Source: Terrabacter terrigena
GTDB lineage: Bacteria; Actinomycetota; Actinomycetes; Actinomycetales; Dermatophilaceae
Length of the DNA stretch: 64,000 bases
Direction of reading: 5' to 3'
NCBI RefSeq assembly: GCF_042676085.1
Contig: NZ_JBHTKH010000006.1
Span: forward strand, 214,653 to 278,652
The notes below the pieces were generated by a model, which was not told the DNA's origin, did not search any database, and saw only the letters and a program-made list of their open reading frames with translations. This document shows, one piece after another, positions 32,598 to 45,140 of the stretch. The translations under genes were made by a program, and so were the position numbers. Numbering within the stretch: position 1 is the first letter of the stretch; the number at the start of each line of letters is the position of its first letter.

Positions 32598-33458
32598 ATG
32601 GCTGACCTCAGCTACCTCGACGCCGTCATCCTCGGCGTCGTCGAAGGCCTGACCGAGTACCTCCCCGTGTCCTCGACCGGACACCTGACGATCACGGAGC
32701 AGCTGCTCGGGCTCAAGGTCGACGACCTGGCCGTGACCGCTTACACCGCCGTCATCCAGCTCGGCGCCATCGCGGCGACGCTGCTCTACTTCTTCAGGGA
32801 CATCGTCCGCTTCGCGGTGGCGTGGTTCCGCGGCCTCGGCAGCGCGGAGGCACGCAAGCACCCCGACTACGGCCTCGCGTGGGCGGTCGTCATCGGCTCG
32901 ATCCCCGTCGGCATCGTCGGCTTCGCCGCGCGCGACCTCATCTCGGGCGCCCTGCGCAGCCTGTGGGTCGTCGCAGGCGCCCTCGTGCTGTGGAGCGTCG
33001 TGATGGTCGCCGCCGAGCGCATCCACGCCCGCTACGAGTCGCGAGGAGTGGTGCGTGGCGAGCACTCGGTGCGCCCGATGGACGGCCTCGTCATCGGCCT
33101 CGTCCAGTGCTTCTCGCTGATCCCCGGCGTGTCCCGGTCCGGTGCGACGATCTCCGCCGGTCTCGCCCGAGGCATCGACCGGGTCACGGCGACGCGGCTC
33201 AGCTTCTTCCTCGCGATCCCGGCGCTCACCGCGGCAGGCCTCTTCCAGGCGGTCGAGGAGAAGGACGGCCTGTCGGCCCTCGGCATCGGCCCCGTGGTCG
33301 TCGGGCTCGTGGTTGCGTTCATCGTCGCGTACGCCTCCATCGCCTGGCTGCTCAAGTTCGTCGCGAACAACAGCCTGCTGCCGTTCGTCTGGTACCGCGT
33401 CGCGCTCGGCCTGCTGCTCGTCGTGGCCCTCGCCACGACGGTCATCGCCGCCACCTGA
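32598..33458 (+). CDS. uppP: undecaprenyl-diphosphatase
   Basis: A 286-residue BacA/UppP integral membrane phosphatase that recycles undecaprenyl pyrophosphate for cell-wall synthesis and can give bacitracin tolerance. Both signature motifs are present: EGLTEYLPVSSTGHL near residue 16 and LIPGVSRSGATISAG near residue 176. About eight hydrophobic segments span the sequence. A leader of about 75 bases follows a TAGGCT at 32512-32517, which overlaps the stop codon of the preceding LLM gene. Confidence 0.95.
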   Translation: MADLSYLDAVILGVVEGLTEYLPVSSTGHLTITEQLLGLKVDDLAVTAYTAVIQLGAIAATLLYFFRDIVRFAVAWFRGLGSAEARKHPDYGLAWAVVIGSIPVGIVGFAARDLISGALRSLWVVAGALVLWSVVMVAAERIHARYESRGVVRGEHSVRPMDGLVIGLVQCFSLIPGVSRSGATISAGLARGIDRVTATRLSFFLAIPALTAAGLFQAVEEKDGLSALGIGPVVVGLVVAFIVAYASIAWLLKFVANNSLLPFVWYRVALGLLLVVALATTVIAAT

Positions 33459-33477
33459 CGCGTTCACCACGTCGGCC

Positions 33478-33510
33478 GACGCCGTCACCCGAGTTCTGGG
33501 TGGCGGCGTC
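33478..33510. terminator. bidirectional terminator between uppP and corA
   Basis: GACGCCGTCACCC (33478-33490) pairs with 33498-33510 over 13 bp with one T-G, loop GAGTTCT. It lies between two convergent genes, 20 bases from the uppP stop and 4 bases from the corA stop. Confidence 0.65.
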
Positions 33511-33513
33511 GTG

Positions 33514-34509
33514 CTACAGCCAGCCCGAGCGTTTGAACGCGCGGTAGAGGCCCACGCACGCCACGGCCATGACCGCCAGGACGAGGAAGTAGCCGTACTG
33601 GAACTCGCCGTTGCCGACGTGGATGCTCGCGGTCAGCTCGGGCATGTGCGCGAAGTTCATGCCGTAGATGCCGGCGATCATCGTCGGCACCGCGGCGATG
33701 GCGACCCAGGCCGAGATGCGCCGCATGTCCTCGTTCTGCTTGACCGAGACACTGGCCAGGTGGGCCGAGAGCACGTCGGTCAGCAGGCGGTCGTAGGACT
33801 CGACGTGGTCGTTGACGAGTCTCAGGTGGTCGGCGACGTCGCGGAAGAACGGCATCATCTCCGCCGGGAGCATGCCGCCCCGCCCGCGTTCCATGAACTG
33901 CGAGAGCGTGTCGGCGAGCGGCTGGCTGGCGCGGCGGAACTCGAGCACCTCACGCTTGAGCCGGTAGATCGTGTTCGCGTCGCCGCCCTCGTCGGAGGCG
34001 AACACCTGCTCCTCGATGCTTTCGAGGTCCTTGCGCACCTCGCGGTCGACGACCACGTAGTTGTCGACGACGGAGTCCATCACCGCGTGGAGCACCGTCA
34101 GCGAGCCGTGGCCCAGCCGGTCGGGCTCGGTCTCGAGCCGCTGGCGCACCCCCGCGAGCGGGTTGCCCTCGCCGTGTCGCACCGTGACGACGAACCGGTC
34201 GCCGATGAACAGCATGACCTCGCCGGTCTCGATGTCGCTCGTGGCCTCGATGTACCGCAGCGTCTTCAGCACGACGAAGACCGACGACTCGTACTTCTCG
34301 ATCTTCGCCCGCTGGCGTCCGTTCACGGCGTCCTCGACGGCGAGCGGGTGCAGGTGGAGCTCCTCGTTGACGAGGGCGAACTCGTCGTCGGTGGGGTCCT
34401 TGAGACCGATCCAGAGGAAGCCGTCCTGGGTCAGGCGCAGCACGTCGAGCTCGTCGCTGAGGTCGCCGCAGCCCTGCCGCCGGCCGTTGCGGTAGATGGC
34501 CTTGTCCAC
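33514..34509 (-). CDS. corA: CorA-family magnesium transporter
   Basis: A 331-residue divalent-metal channel. The large N-terminal cytoplasmic domain includes FLWIGLKDPTDDEF and HPLAVEDAVNGRQRAKIEKY. Two C-terminal transmembrane helices flank the selectivity signature YGMNF (IAGIYGMNFAHMPEL), and the last residues are basic. It imports Mg2+ (or Co2+/Ni2+). I chose the GTG at 34509 with GGGGAG five bases upstream; a GTG two codons earlier is possible. It is divergent from the histidine phosphatase gene. Confidence 0.92.
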   Translation of the reverse strand: MDKAIYRNGRRQGCGDLSDELDVLRLTQDGFLWIGLKDPTDDEFALVNEELHLHPLAVEDAVNGRQRAKIEKYESSVFVVLKTLRYIEATSDIETGEVMLFIGDRFVVTVRHGEGNPLAGVRQRLETEPDRLGHGSLTVLHAVMDSVVDNYVVVDREVRKDLESIEEQVFASDEGGDANTIYRLKREVLEFRRASQPLADTLSQFMERGRGGMLPAEMMPFFRDVADHLRLVNDHVESYDRLLTDVLSAHLASVSVKQNEDMRRISAWVAIAAVPTMIAGIYGMNFAHMPELTASIHVGNGEFQYGYFLVLAVMAVACVGLYRAFKRSGWL

Positions 34510-34621
34510 GATCACTCCCCTATGTGACCACGGCTCGCTGAAAGCGGCGGTCAGGTGGGCGACGACGCGGCCGTATGCCGGGTCGGCGGGCGGCGTGCGG
34601 ACGCGGATTAGGCTGGCGGGC

Positions 34622-35353
34622 GTGCCCACCGTCATCTTCGTGCGCCACGGGCGATCGAGCGCCAACACCTCCGGCGTGCTCGCCGGCTGGATGCCCGGCG
34701 TCTTCCTCGACGAGACCGGTGAGGCGCAGGCGGCCGCGCTCGGCCAACGGCTGGCCTCCGCCGTGCTGCCCGTCGCCGAGGTGGTCAGCTCGCCGCTCGA
34801 CCGGTGTGTGCAGACCGCCGACCTGCTGGCCGCAGCCCTGCCGGCCCGCGTCGCCCGCAGCGTGCACGACGGCTTCGGCGAGTGCCGCTACGGGGCCTGG
34901 ACGGGGCGTCCGATCTCCGAGCTGGCCCGCGAGGAGCTCTGGAAGGTCGTGCAGGACCGGCCGAGCGAGGCGCGCTTCCCGGACTCGGCGGCATACCCGG
35001 CCGAGTCGATGGTCGAGATGCAGGAGCGGGCGCTGCGCGCGGTCCGCGAGACCGACGCCCGCATCCTCGAGACGCACGGCAAGGACGCCGTCTGGGTGGC
35101 CGTCTCCCACGGCGACGTCATCAAGTCGATCCTGTCGCACGCCACGGGCGCGCACCTCGACGACTTCCAGCGGATCAACGTCGACCCGGCCTCGGTGAGC
35201 GTCGTGCGCTACACCAGCCGCAAGCCGTTCGTCCTGCGGCTCAACGACGTCGGCGGAGACCTCGCGGGGCTCCGGCCGCCCGAGAAGCCGGCGGCCGAGG
35301 AGGGCGACGCGGTCGTGGGCGGGGGCGCGGGTGCGCCCGACGCCGTCGGATAA
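34622..35353 (+). CDS. histidine phosphatase (MSMEG_4193-type phosphomutase-like)
   Basis: A 243-residue histidine phosphatase-fold protein with the catalytic RHGRS at residues 8-12 (VIFVRHGRSSANTSG), SSPLDRCVQTADLL, and SHGDVIKSIL carrying the second histidine. The Pro/Ala/Gly-rich tail after residue 215 is probably disordered. It heads the conserved actinobacterial block phosphatase-DUF3090-SCO1664-mshC. The substrate is unknown. The GTG at 34622 has TAGGCT (34609-34614) seven bases upstream. Confidence 0.9.
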   Translation: MPTVIFVRHGRSSANTSGVLAGWMPGVFLDETGEAQAAALGQRLASAVLPVAEVVSSPLDRCVQTADLLAAALPARVARSVHDGFGECRYGAWTGRPISELAREELWKVVQDRPSEARFPDSAAYPAESMVEMQERALRAVRETDARILETHGKDAVWVAVSHGDVIKSILSHATGAHLDDFQRINVDPASVSVVRYTSRKPFVLRLNDVGGDLAGLRPPEKPAAEEGDAVVGGGAGAPDAVG

Positions 35354-35363
35354 GGTCGGGTCC

Positions 35364-35912
35364 ATGACGGTCCAGGACTTCGATCCCGCTGACCGGTTCG
35401 TCGCCGGGACGGTCGGCCCGGCCGGCCAGAGGGCCTTCTACCTCCAGGCGAGCTCCGGTCCTCTCGTCGTGACCGTCGGGGTCGAGAAGCAGCAGGTGTC
35501 GGTTCTCGCCGACCGCATCAACGACGTCCTCGACCAGCTCGCGCCCGTGGCCGCTGTCGAGCCCGGTGAGCCGGGCGGTGCCCCCGAGGACACCGAGCCG
35601 CTGCAGACGCCCTTCGACGAGGACTGGCGCGTGCAGACCCTCTCGCTCGCCTGGGACGAGGACCGCCAGAAGGTCGTCATCGAGTGCCATGACCACGATC
35701 CCGACGAGGTCGACGACGAGCCCGGGGACGACGAGGTCGGACCCCTCGCGCGCAACTCGATCCGCATCAGCCTCGGGCCGGCCGAGGCCAGGGCCTTCGC
35801 GCGGCGCACGAACGCCCTCGTGGCCGCCGGCCGACCGCCCTGCCCGTTCTGCGGCAACCCGCTCGACCCCACGGGCCATGTCTGCCCGCGGGCCAATGGC
35901 TACAAGCGCTGA
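35364..35912 (+). CDS. DUF3090 protein with C-terminal zinc ribbon
   Basis: A 182-residue protein of the DUF3090 family. The N-terminal part (RFVAGTVGPAGQRAFYLQA, VSVLADRINDVLDQL) is followed by an acidic stretch and then CPFCGNPLDPTGHVCPR, a zinc-ribbon-like Cys/His cluster. The function is unknown. The family sits beside the MSMEG_4193-type phosphatase, SCO1664 family and mshC in many actinobacteria. The ATG at 35364 has TAAGGT (35351-35356, which includes the stop of the previous gene) seven bases upstream. The next gene overlaps it by 17 bp. Confidence 0.9.
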   Translation: MTVQDFDPADRFVAGTVGPAGQRAFYLQASSGPLVVTVGVEKQQVSVLADRINDVLDQLAPVAAVEPGEPGGAPEDTEPLQTPFDEDWRVQTLSLAWDEDRQKVVIECHDHDPDEVDDEPGDDEVGPLARNSIRISLGPAEARAFARRTNALVAAGRPPCPFCGNPLDPTGHVCPRANGYKR

Positions 35913-36705
35913 GCTGACTCCGCCGCCGGTCGACCTGACCGGCGAGATCGACGTCGTGGGGCGCATCACCGACTCGTCGAACCTCGCCGTGCTGGCCACG
36001 GTCTCGACGCTGCCGGGGCGCCACGTCATCTACAAGCCGGTACGCGGCGAGCGCCCGCTGTGGGACTTCCCCGACGGCACGCTCGCGGGTCGCGAGGTCG
36101 CGGCCTGCGTCGTGTCGGAGCTCGGTGGCTGGGACGTCGTGCCGCCGACGGTGATGCGCGACGGGCCGCTCGGACCGGGCTCGGTCCAGCTGTGGATCGG
36201 CGACCCGTTCGACCCGGTCGCCGACGACCGGGTCGTCGACGTCGTGCCCGAAGGGCGCACCCCGGCCGGCTGGCGCGCCGTGTTCGACGGCGAGACGCCG
36301 GGCGGCGCCTCCGTCACGGTGGTGCACAGCGGCGCCGACGACGTGCGCTCGCTCGCAGTGCTCGACGCGGCTGTCAACAACTCGGACCGGAAGGGCTCGC
36401 ACTGCCTGCGCGACTCCGACGGCCGGCTCTGGGCCATCGACCACGGCGTCACCTTCTCGCCGACACCGAAGCTGCGCACCGTGCTGTGGGGCTGGGCCGG
36501 CGAGCCGCTCACCCGGGCCGACACCGGCCGGCTCCAGAAGCTGCAGCGCGCCCTCGACGACGACGCGTCGAGGGCGAGACTCGACGACCTGCTTCCCGAG
36601 CACGACGTCGACGCGCTGGCCCGACGCGTACGCGAGCTGCTCGCCCGTGGCGTGCACCCGTTCCCCGACCCCGACTGGCCGTCGGTGCCCTGGCCACCGC
36701 TCTGA
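35896..36705 (+). CDS. SCO1664-family protein (PI3/4-kinase-like fold)
   Basis: A 269-residue protein of the SCO1664 family. It has kinase-like features: HVIYKPVRGERPLWDFP with a possible ATP-binding Lys, LDAAVNNSDRKGSHCL as the catalytic segment and WAIDHGVTF as the metal-binding segment. These two lines match those of the HipA-like protein at 21476-22246, so both are probably atypical kinases. The target is unknown. The ATG overlaps DUF3090 by 17 bp, which points to translational coupling. mshC follows 86 bases later. Confidence 0.88.
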   Translation: MATSAELTPPPVDLTGEIDVVGRITDSSNLAVLATVSTLPGRHVIYKPVRGERPLWDFPDGTLAGREVAACVVSELGGWDVVPPTVMRDGPLGPGSVQLWIGDPFDPVADDRVVDVVPEGRTPAGWRAVFDGETPGGASVTVVHSGADDVRSLAVLDAAVNNSDRKGSHCLRDSDGRLWAIDHGVTFSPTPKLRTVLWGWAGEPLTRADTGRLQKLQRALDDDASRARLDDLLPEHDVDALARRVRELLARGVHPFPDPDWPSVPWPPL

Positions 36706-36791
36706 CCCGACCTGCCGGGGAGCGACGGGGTGGCCGTTCGACCCACGAACCCGCACGGGGTCGTCCTCGCGCCGCGGGATACAGTCTCGGG

Positions 36792-38048
36792 GTGAGAAGC
36801 TGGCCGATGCCGTTCATCCCGCAGGTCCCCGGCAGTGCACCCGAGGTGCGGGTCCGCGACACGGCGTCCGGCGAGCTCGTGCCCGCCGCCGGCGGCGACG
36901 CCGTGACGATCTACGTCTGCGGCATCACGCCCTACGACGCGACGCACCTGGGCCACGCCGCCACCTACGTCACGTTCGACCTGCTCGGCCGGGTGCTGCG
37001 CGACAGCGGCCACAGCGTGCGCTACGTCCAGAACATCACCGACATCGACGACCCGCTCCTCGAGCGCGCCGAGCGCGACGGTGTCGACTGGCGCGACCTC
37101 GCCACCCGCGAGATCGCCCTCTTCCGCGAGGACATGACCGCCCTCGCCGTGATCCCGCCCGACGAGTACCTCGGCGCCGTCGAGAGCATCCCGACGTTCG
37201 TCCAGCCGATCGAGAAGCTCGTCGCCGACGGGTGGGCGTATGCCGTCCCGGCGCCCGACGCGTCCCGCGAGGGCGCGCAGGACTACTACTTCGACGTCGC
37301 CAAGGACCCGCGGTTCGGGTCGGTGAGCCACCTCGACGAGGACGGCATGCTCGAGGTGTTCGAGGAGCGCGGGGGAGACCCCGACCGCGCCGGCAAGCGC
37401 AACCGGCTCGACGCGCTGCTCTGGCGCGCCCACCGTGAGGGCGAGCCCGAGTGGGATGGGGGCTCGCTCGGCTCCGGTCGCCCGGGCTGGCACATCGAGT
37501 GTGCCTGCATCGCGCTGGACCACCTCGGCGTCCCCGTCGACGTGCAGGGCGGTGGCACCGACCTCGTCTTCCCGCACCACGAGATGAGCGCTGCCCACGC
37601 CCGCGCGCTCAGCGGGTCGGCCGCGTTCGCCGGCGCCTTCGTGCACCAGGGGATGGTCGGCCTCGACGGCGAGAAGATGAGCAAGAGCAAGGGGAACCTC
37701 GTGCTCGTGTCACAGCTGCGGCGCGAGGGCGTCGACCCGATGGCCATCCGTCTCGCCCTGCTCGCCCGACACCACTCGCACGACTGGATCTGGCAGGACG
37801 ACCAGCTCGTCGAGGCGCAGCAGCGGCTCGACACGTGGCGAAAGGCCTTGTCGGGCAACGGGGGTCCGGTCGCCGACCAGGCCGTCGACGACATCCGCGC
37901 TGCCCTCGCCGACGACCTCGACAGCCCCCGGGCGCTCGACGCCGTCGACCGCTGGGCCAGCCAGGCCCTGTCGCGCGGCGGCGACGACCCTGGTGCTCCC
38001 GGGGTGCTCGGTCGCGCCCTCGACGCCCTCCTCGGCGTCCGCCTCTGA
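36792..38048 (+). CDS. mshC: cysteine--GlcN-Ins ligase (mycothiol synthesis)
   Basis: A 418-residue enzyme related to cysteinyl-tRNA synthetase that joins Cys to GlcN-inositol, the third step of mycothiol synthesis. CGITPYDATHLGHA (Cys43 and the HIGH-type motif) and KMSKSKGN near residue 295 are the class I nucleotide-binding motifs; FPHHEMSAAHA carries further zinc-site residues. There is no tRNA-anticodon domain, as expected for MshC. The GTG at 36792 gives the usual RSWP N-terminus, and TACAGT (36780-36785) lies six bases upstream. Confidence 0.95.
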   Translation: MRSWPMPFIPQVPGSAPEVRVRDTASGELVPAAGGDAVTIYVCGITPYDATHLGHAATYVTFDLLGRVLRDSGHSVRYVQNITDIDDPLLERAERDGVDWRDLATREIALFREDMTALAVIPPDEYLGAVESIPTFVQPIEKLVADGWAYAVPAPDASREGAQDYYFDVAKDPRFGSVSHLDEDGMLEVFEERGGDPDRAGKRNRLDALLWRAHREGEPEWDGGSLGSGRPGWHIECACIALDHLGVPVDVQGGGTDLVFPHHEMSAAHARALSGSAAFAGAFVHQGMVGLDGEKMSKSKGNLVLVSQLRREGVDPMAIRLALLARHHSHDWIWQDDQLVEAQQRLDTWRKALSGNGGPVADQAVDDIRAALADDLDSPRALDAVDRWASQALSRGGDDPGAPGVLGRALDALLGVRL

Positions 38049-38099
38049 CAGTCGACAGAACGCGTAGTCAGTGAGCTGAGCGCTGCTTCGACCGGCGGG

Positions 38100-38954
38100 T
38101 CAGCGGCCGGTCTGGTCGTCGTCGCGGCCGCGGAGGTAACGCTCGAACTCGCGGGCGATCGCGTCACCGCTCGCCTCCGGCAGCTCGGCGGTGTCCTGGG
38201 CCTCCTCGAGGGACTGGACGTACTCGGCCACCTCCTCGTCGGACTGCGCCAGCTCGTCGACGCCGCGCTCCCAGGCGCGCGCGCTCTCCTCGAGGTCGCC
38301 GTGGGGCACGGTGACGCCGAGGAGCGACTCGATGCGGCGCAGCAGGCTCAGGGTCGCCTTCGGTGAGGGCGCCGCACCGGCGTAGTGCGGCACCGCCGCC
38401 CAGGCGGACACGGTGGGGATGCCGGAGTCGCTGGCGGTGTTGCTCAGCACCCCGACGATGCCGGTCGGGCCCTCGTAGCGGGACGCCTCGACGTCGAACC
38501 GGTGGATGGCGGCCTCGTCCTCGGCCGTGGCCGTCACCGGGATGGGCCGCGTGTGCGGCACGTCGGCCAGGAGCGCTCCCACGGTGACGATGGTCGTGAC
38601 GCCGAGCTGCTCGGCGAGCTCGAGCAGCTCGATGCAGAACGCCCGCCACCGCATCGACGGCTCGATGCCCTGCACGAGCACGACGTCTCGGTCGAGGCCC
38701 GTCTCGGTGGCGACGAGGATGCGCGTGGTCGGCCACGACAGTAGACGCCGGCCGTCCTCCATGGAGACGCGGGGACGGTTGACCTGGAAGTCGTAGTAGT
38801 CCTCGGGGTCGAAGGCGGCCACGACCTCGGCATCCCAGACCTCAGCGAGGTGGCGGACGGCGCTCGTGGCGGCCTCGCCGGCGTCGTTCCAGCCCTCGAA
38901 GGCCGCGATGAGCACCGGGTTGGTCAGCTCCGGCACGTCCTCGAACTCCAGCAC
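38100..38954 (-). CDS. PAC2-family protein
   Basis: A 284-residue protein of the PAC2 (proteasome assembly chaperone 2-like) superfamily: PVLIAAFEGWNDAGEAATSAVRHL, DPEDYYDFQVNRPRV, VLVQGIEPSMRWRAF, VTVGALLADVPHTRPIPV. The C-terminal 70 residues are acidic and helical. Despite the name, no role in the bacterial proteasome is established. The GTG at 38954 has a GAAGGAG ribosome-binding site, and TAGGCT at 38996-39001 (complement) is the probable -10. It is divergent from metH. Confidence 0.9.
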   Translation of the reverse strand: MLEFEDVPELTNPVLIAAFEGWNDAGEAATSAVRHLAEVWDAEVVAAFDPEDYYDFQVNRPRVSMEDGRRLLSWPTTRILVATETGLDRDVVLVQGIEPSMRWRAFCIELLELAEQLGVTTIVTVGALLADVPHTRPIPVTATAEDEAAIHRFDVEASRYEGPTGIVGVLSNTASDSGIPTVSAWAAVPHYAGAAPSPKATLSLLRRIESLLGVTVPHGDLEESARAWERGVDELAQSDEEVAEYVQSLEEAQDTAELPEASGDAIAREFERYLRGRDDDQTGR

Positions 38955-39274
38955 GTCATCTCCTTCACCGAGGACGCGGTCACGTCCACCCCTTCAGCCT
39001 AGGACCTGTCACCGCCGTGGGGCCGGAGTCGCCGCGCGTGCCGCGGAGGGTGCCGTCGAGCATGCCGTCGAGGGCGTCGTCGAGGCCGTCGTCGAGAGGG
39101 TCGTCGAGAGCGACTCGAGGGCGCCGCGCAGTAGGGGACAGGCTCGCGTCCGGCCACTGCCCGCCGGCACCGGCTGCCCGCAGTGCGGGCGGTGGCGCAT
39201 GCGTCGCGTGAGGTCCGTAGAATCAGGGCGGTCCCGTCCCACGGCGCCCACCCGCGCCGCAGAGAGGAGCCATC
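38955..39274. other. 320-bp divergent promoter region of PAC2 and metH
   Basis: It holds a TAGGCT -10 for PAC2 (38996-39001), a TAGAAT -10 for metH (39218-39223) and, between 39050 and 39120, a run of near-repeats of CGTCGAG. On the minus strand around 39120-39205 a frame reads PHCGQPVPAGSGRTRA, and the adjacent frame then gives YCAAPSSRSRR, which looks like a frameshifted remnant of a small zinc-ribbon protein. No cobalamin or SAM riboswitch was recognised. Confidence 0.45.
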
Positions 39275-43057
<3,783 letters not shown>

Positions 43058-43061
43058 CCCG

Positions 43062-43769
43062 GTGACCCTCCCGCAGGCGGCGCCCGCCGACAGCGCGGCG
43101 CCCACCTATCCCGCCGCGGTCCTCTGGGACATGGACGGCACGCTCGTCGACACCGAGCCGTACTGGATCCAGGCCGAGCACGAGCTCGTCGCCGAGCACG
43201 GTGGGGTGTGGAACGACGAGTTCGCGCACAAGCTCGTGGGCAACGCGCTGGAGGTCTCGGCGCAGCTGATCCTCGACCAGTCGGGCATCGCGCTCACGGT
43301 GCCCGAGGTCATCGACGCGCTGCTCGTCCGTGTCATCGCCCAGGTCCGGGCGCGTGTGCCGTGGCGACCCGGTGCACGAGAGCTGCTGCTGGAGCTCGGC
43401 GAGCTGGGCGTGCCCAACCTGCTGGTCACGATGTCGTGGCGCTCGCTCGCCGACATGGTCGTGGCCCGGCTGCCCGAGGGAGCGTTCCAGGCCCTGGTGA
43501 CCGGTGACGAGGTGAGCCACGGCAAGCCGCACCCCGAGCCGTACCTCGCCGCCGCCCGTCTCGTCGGCGCCCACCCGGCCGACTGCGTCGCGCTCGAGGA
43601 CTCGCCTGCCGGCGTGCGCTCGGCGACGGCGGCCGGCGTGCCGACGATCGCGATCCCGCACGTCGTCCCGGTCCCCGACGTCGAGGGCGCGGTGCACATC
43701 GACACGCTGGCCGGTGTCTCGGCCGCCGACCTCACCCGCATCGTGGCAGGGGTCCGGTCAGGGCGCTGA
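43062..43769 (+). CDS. HAD-superfamily hydrolase
   Basis: A 235-residue phosphatase of the beta-phosphoglucomutase-like subgroup. Motif I is LWDMDGTLVDTEPYW, motif II LVTMSW, motif III Lys in SHGKPHPEPYL, and motif IV ALEDSPAGVRSA. The cap domain lies between motifs I and II. The substrate is unknown; such enzymes dephosphorylate sugar phosphates or repair side-product metabolites. It begins with GTG four bases after the metH stop, so it is almost certainly co-transcribed with metH. Confidence 0.92.
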   Translation: MTLPQAAPADSAAPTYPAAVLWDMDGTLVDTEPYWIQAEHELVAEHGGVWNDEFAHKLVGNALEVSAQLILDQSGIALTVPEVIDALLVRVIAQVRARVPWRPGARELLLELGELGVPNLLVTMSWRSLADMVVARLPEGAFQALVTGDEVSHGKPHPEPYLAAARLVGAHPADCVALEDSPAGVRSATAAGVPTIAIPHVVPVPDVEGAVHIDTLAGVSAADLTRIVAGVRSGR

Positions 43770-43792
43770 CGCCCCCTCGCCCCGGACCTGCG

Positions 43793-44662
43793 TCACCGGC
43801 CGCCCTTGCGCCGTCCGCGGGTTCCCGCCGCGCCGCCGCGCCCGCGGTGGCCGGCGTTGCCGGCGCCCGACGAGCCCTTGGCGCTGCCCGGCTTCTGACG
43901 CGTACGCGCCTGTCGGGGCCCTTCCTTGGCGCTGCCCTTCCGCGACGGCTCGGAACGCGAGCGCTTGCCGCCTGCGCCACCCGGCGGGTCAGCCGGTGCG
44001 CCCACCACTGAGCCTGCCCCGCCGCGTGTGCTGCGCTCGGTGCGGCCGCGAACGATGCCGATGAACTCCTCGAGGCGCGGGTCCTCGTCGTCGACCCGCC
44101 AGGCGAGCCCCACCCCTGACGGGGCCACCCCCCTGACCGGCCGGTGCACGACGTCCTTGCGGTGGTGCAGGCGGGCGACCGACATCGGGACGATGACGAT
44201 GCCGGAACCGCTCGCCACCACCGAGATCGACTGCTTGGCCGACATGGGGGGCATCGCGGCCGACCGCTCCCGGACCTCGGGGTCTGCCACTTCGGCCCAC
44301 TCGGGCACCAGGTCCGGCTCCTGCATCAACACCTCGGTGGCGAGGTCGGCGACGTCCACCTCGTCGAACGCGGCGACGACGTGGTCCTTCGCCACCACGA
44401 CGACGGGCACCTCCTCGTACAGGGGGATGACGTGCAGACCGTCCCTGTCGACCGGAAGGCGGAGGAGCGCCATCGACGACGTGCCGTCGTGCAGGTGCGC
44501 CACGGCGTGCTCGTCGTCGACCGGCTCGGCCTCGATGGGGGAGTCGGGCAGGCGACGCGCCCAGACGCGCAGCCACTTGTCGGGCGTGACACCGGGGACG
44601 AACTCGACGCGGAACGGCGACCCGTCGGCCGGCGGGGTGACGCCTTCGGCTCCTTCTGACAC
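43793..44662 (-). CDS. LysR-type substrate-binding domain without HTH
   Basis: A 289-residue protein. Residues about 15-200 match the effector-binding domain of LysR regulators (FRVEFVPGVTPDKWLRVWARR, HVIPLYEEVPVVVVAKDHVVAAFD, SISVVASGSGIVIVPMSVARLHH). The N-terminal helix-turn-helix is missing, with only 16 residues before the domain. Residues about 215-289 form a Lys/Arg/Gly-rich tail (RGRGGAAGTRGRRKGGR) that could bind nucleic acid instead. It is divergent from DUF5997, a neighbour I recall from other actinobacteria. The role is unknown. Confidence 0.85.
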   Translation of the reverse strand: MSEGAEGVTPPADGSPFRVEFVPGVTPDKWLRVWARRLPDSPIEAEPVDDEHAVAHLHDGTSSMALLRLPVDRDGLHVIPLYEEVPVVVVAKDHVVAAFDEVDVADLATEVLMQEPDLVPEWAEVADPEVRERSAAMPPMSAKQSISVVASGSGIVIVPMSVARLHHRKDVVHRPVRGVAPSGVGLAWRVDDEDPRLEEFIGIVRGRTERSTRGGAGSVVGAPADPPGGAGGKRSRSEPSRKGSAKEGPRQARTRQKPGSAKGSSGAGNAGHRGRGGAAGTRGRRKGGR

Positions 44663-44740
44663 GTCTCGAGCGTAAAGGACCCACCACGTGGGGAGCGGGC
44701 GGCGTCACGGCGCCCATCGCGTACGCCCTAGGCTTGGTCC

Positions 44741-45118
44741 ATGCCCTCGCCGAAGTCGCAGACCATGAAGCCTCAGACGGCCGCGAAGAAGCTCGGCGTG
44801 CTGCTCTCCGCGACCCCGGCGGAGTTCCGCGACGGCGTGGTCAGCCGTGACGAGCTCAACGCCCTGCAGGCCGAGCCCCCGGAGTGGCTGGCGAGCCTGC
44901 GGCGCAACGGACCCCACACCCGCCAGGAGTCGGCCCGGCGGCTCGGGATCTCCGGCAGCGGGCTCGTGCGCGCCGGCGTCGGCGAGCACCTGACGACCGA
45001 CGAGATCAAAGCGCTGCTCGACGAGATGCCGCCGTGGCTGGTCGCCGAGCGCGACATCCTCACGCAGGTGCGAGCGGAGGACGCCCGCGCCAAGGCCCGC
45101 GACGCCGAACGCGGCTGA
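44741..45118 (+). CDS. DUF5997 protein
   Basis: A 125-residue protein of the actinobacterial DUF5997 family: KPQTAAKKLGVLLSATPAEF, LNALQAEPPEWLASLRRNGPH, IKALLDEMPPWLVAERD. It is mainly helical and charged, with unknown function. The ATG at 44741 has TAGGCT (44729-44734) six bases upstream. It is divergent from the LysR-like domain protein, and the recurring pairing hints that they act together. Confidence 0.88.
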   Translation: MPSPKSQTMKPQTAAKKLGVLLSATPAEFRDGVVSRDELNALQAEPPEWLASLRRNGPHTRQESARRLGISGSGLVRAGVGEHLTTDEIKALLDEMPPWLVAERDILTQVRAEDARAKARDAERG

Positions 45119-45140
45119 GGCACAACAGGATCCGCGTTCT

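Noticed and set aside
38955..39274. Cobalamin or SAM riboswitch before metH
   Set aside because: The leader after the TAGAAT element is only about 45 bases, and no B12-box or SAM core was seen.
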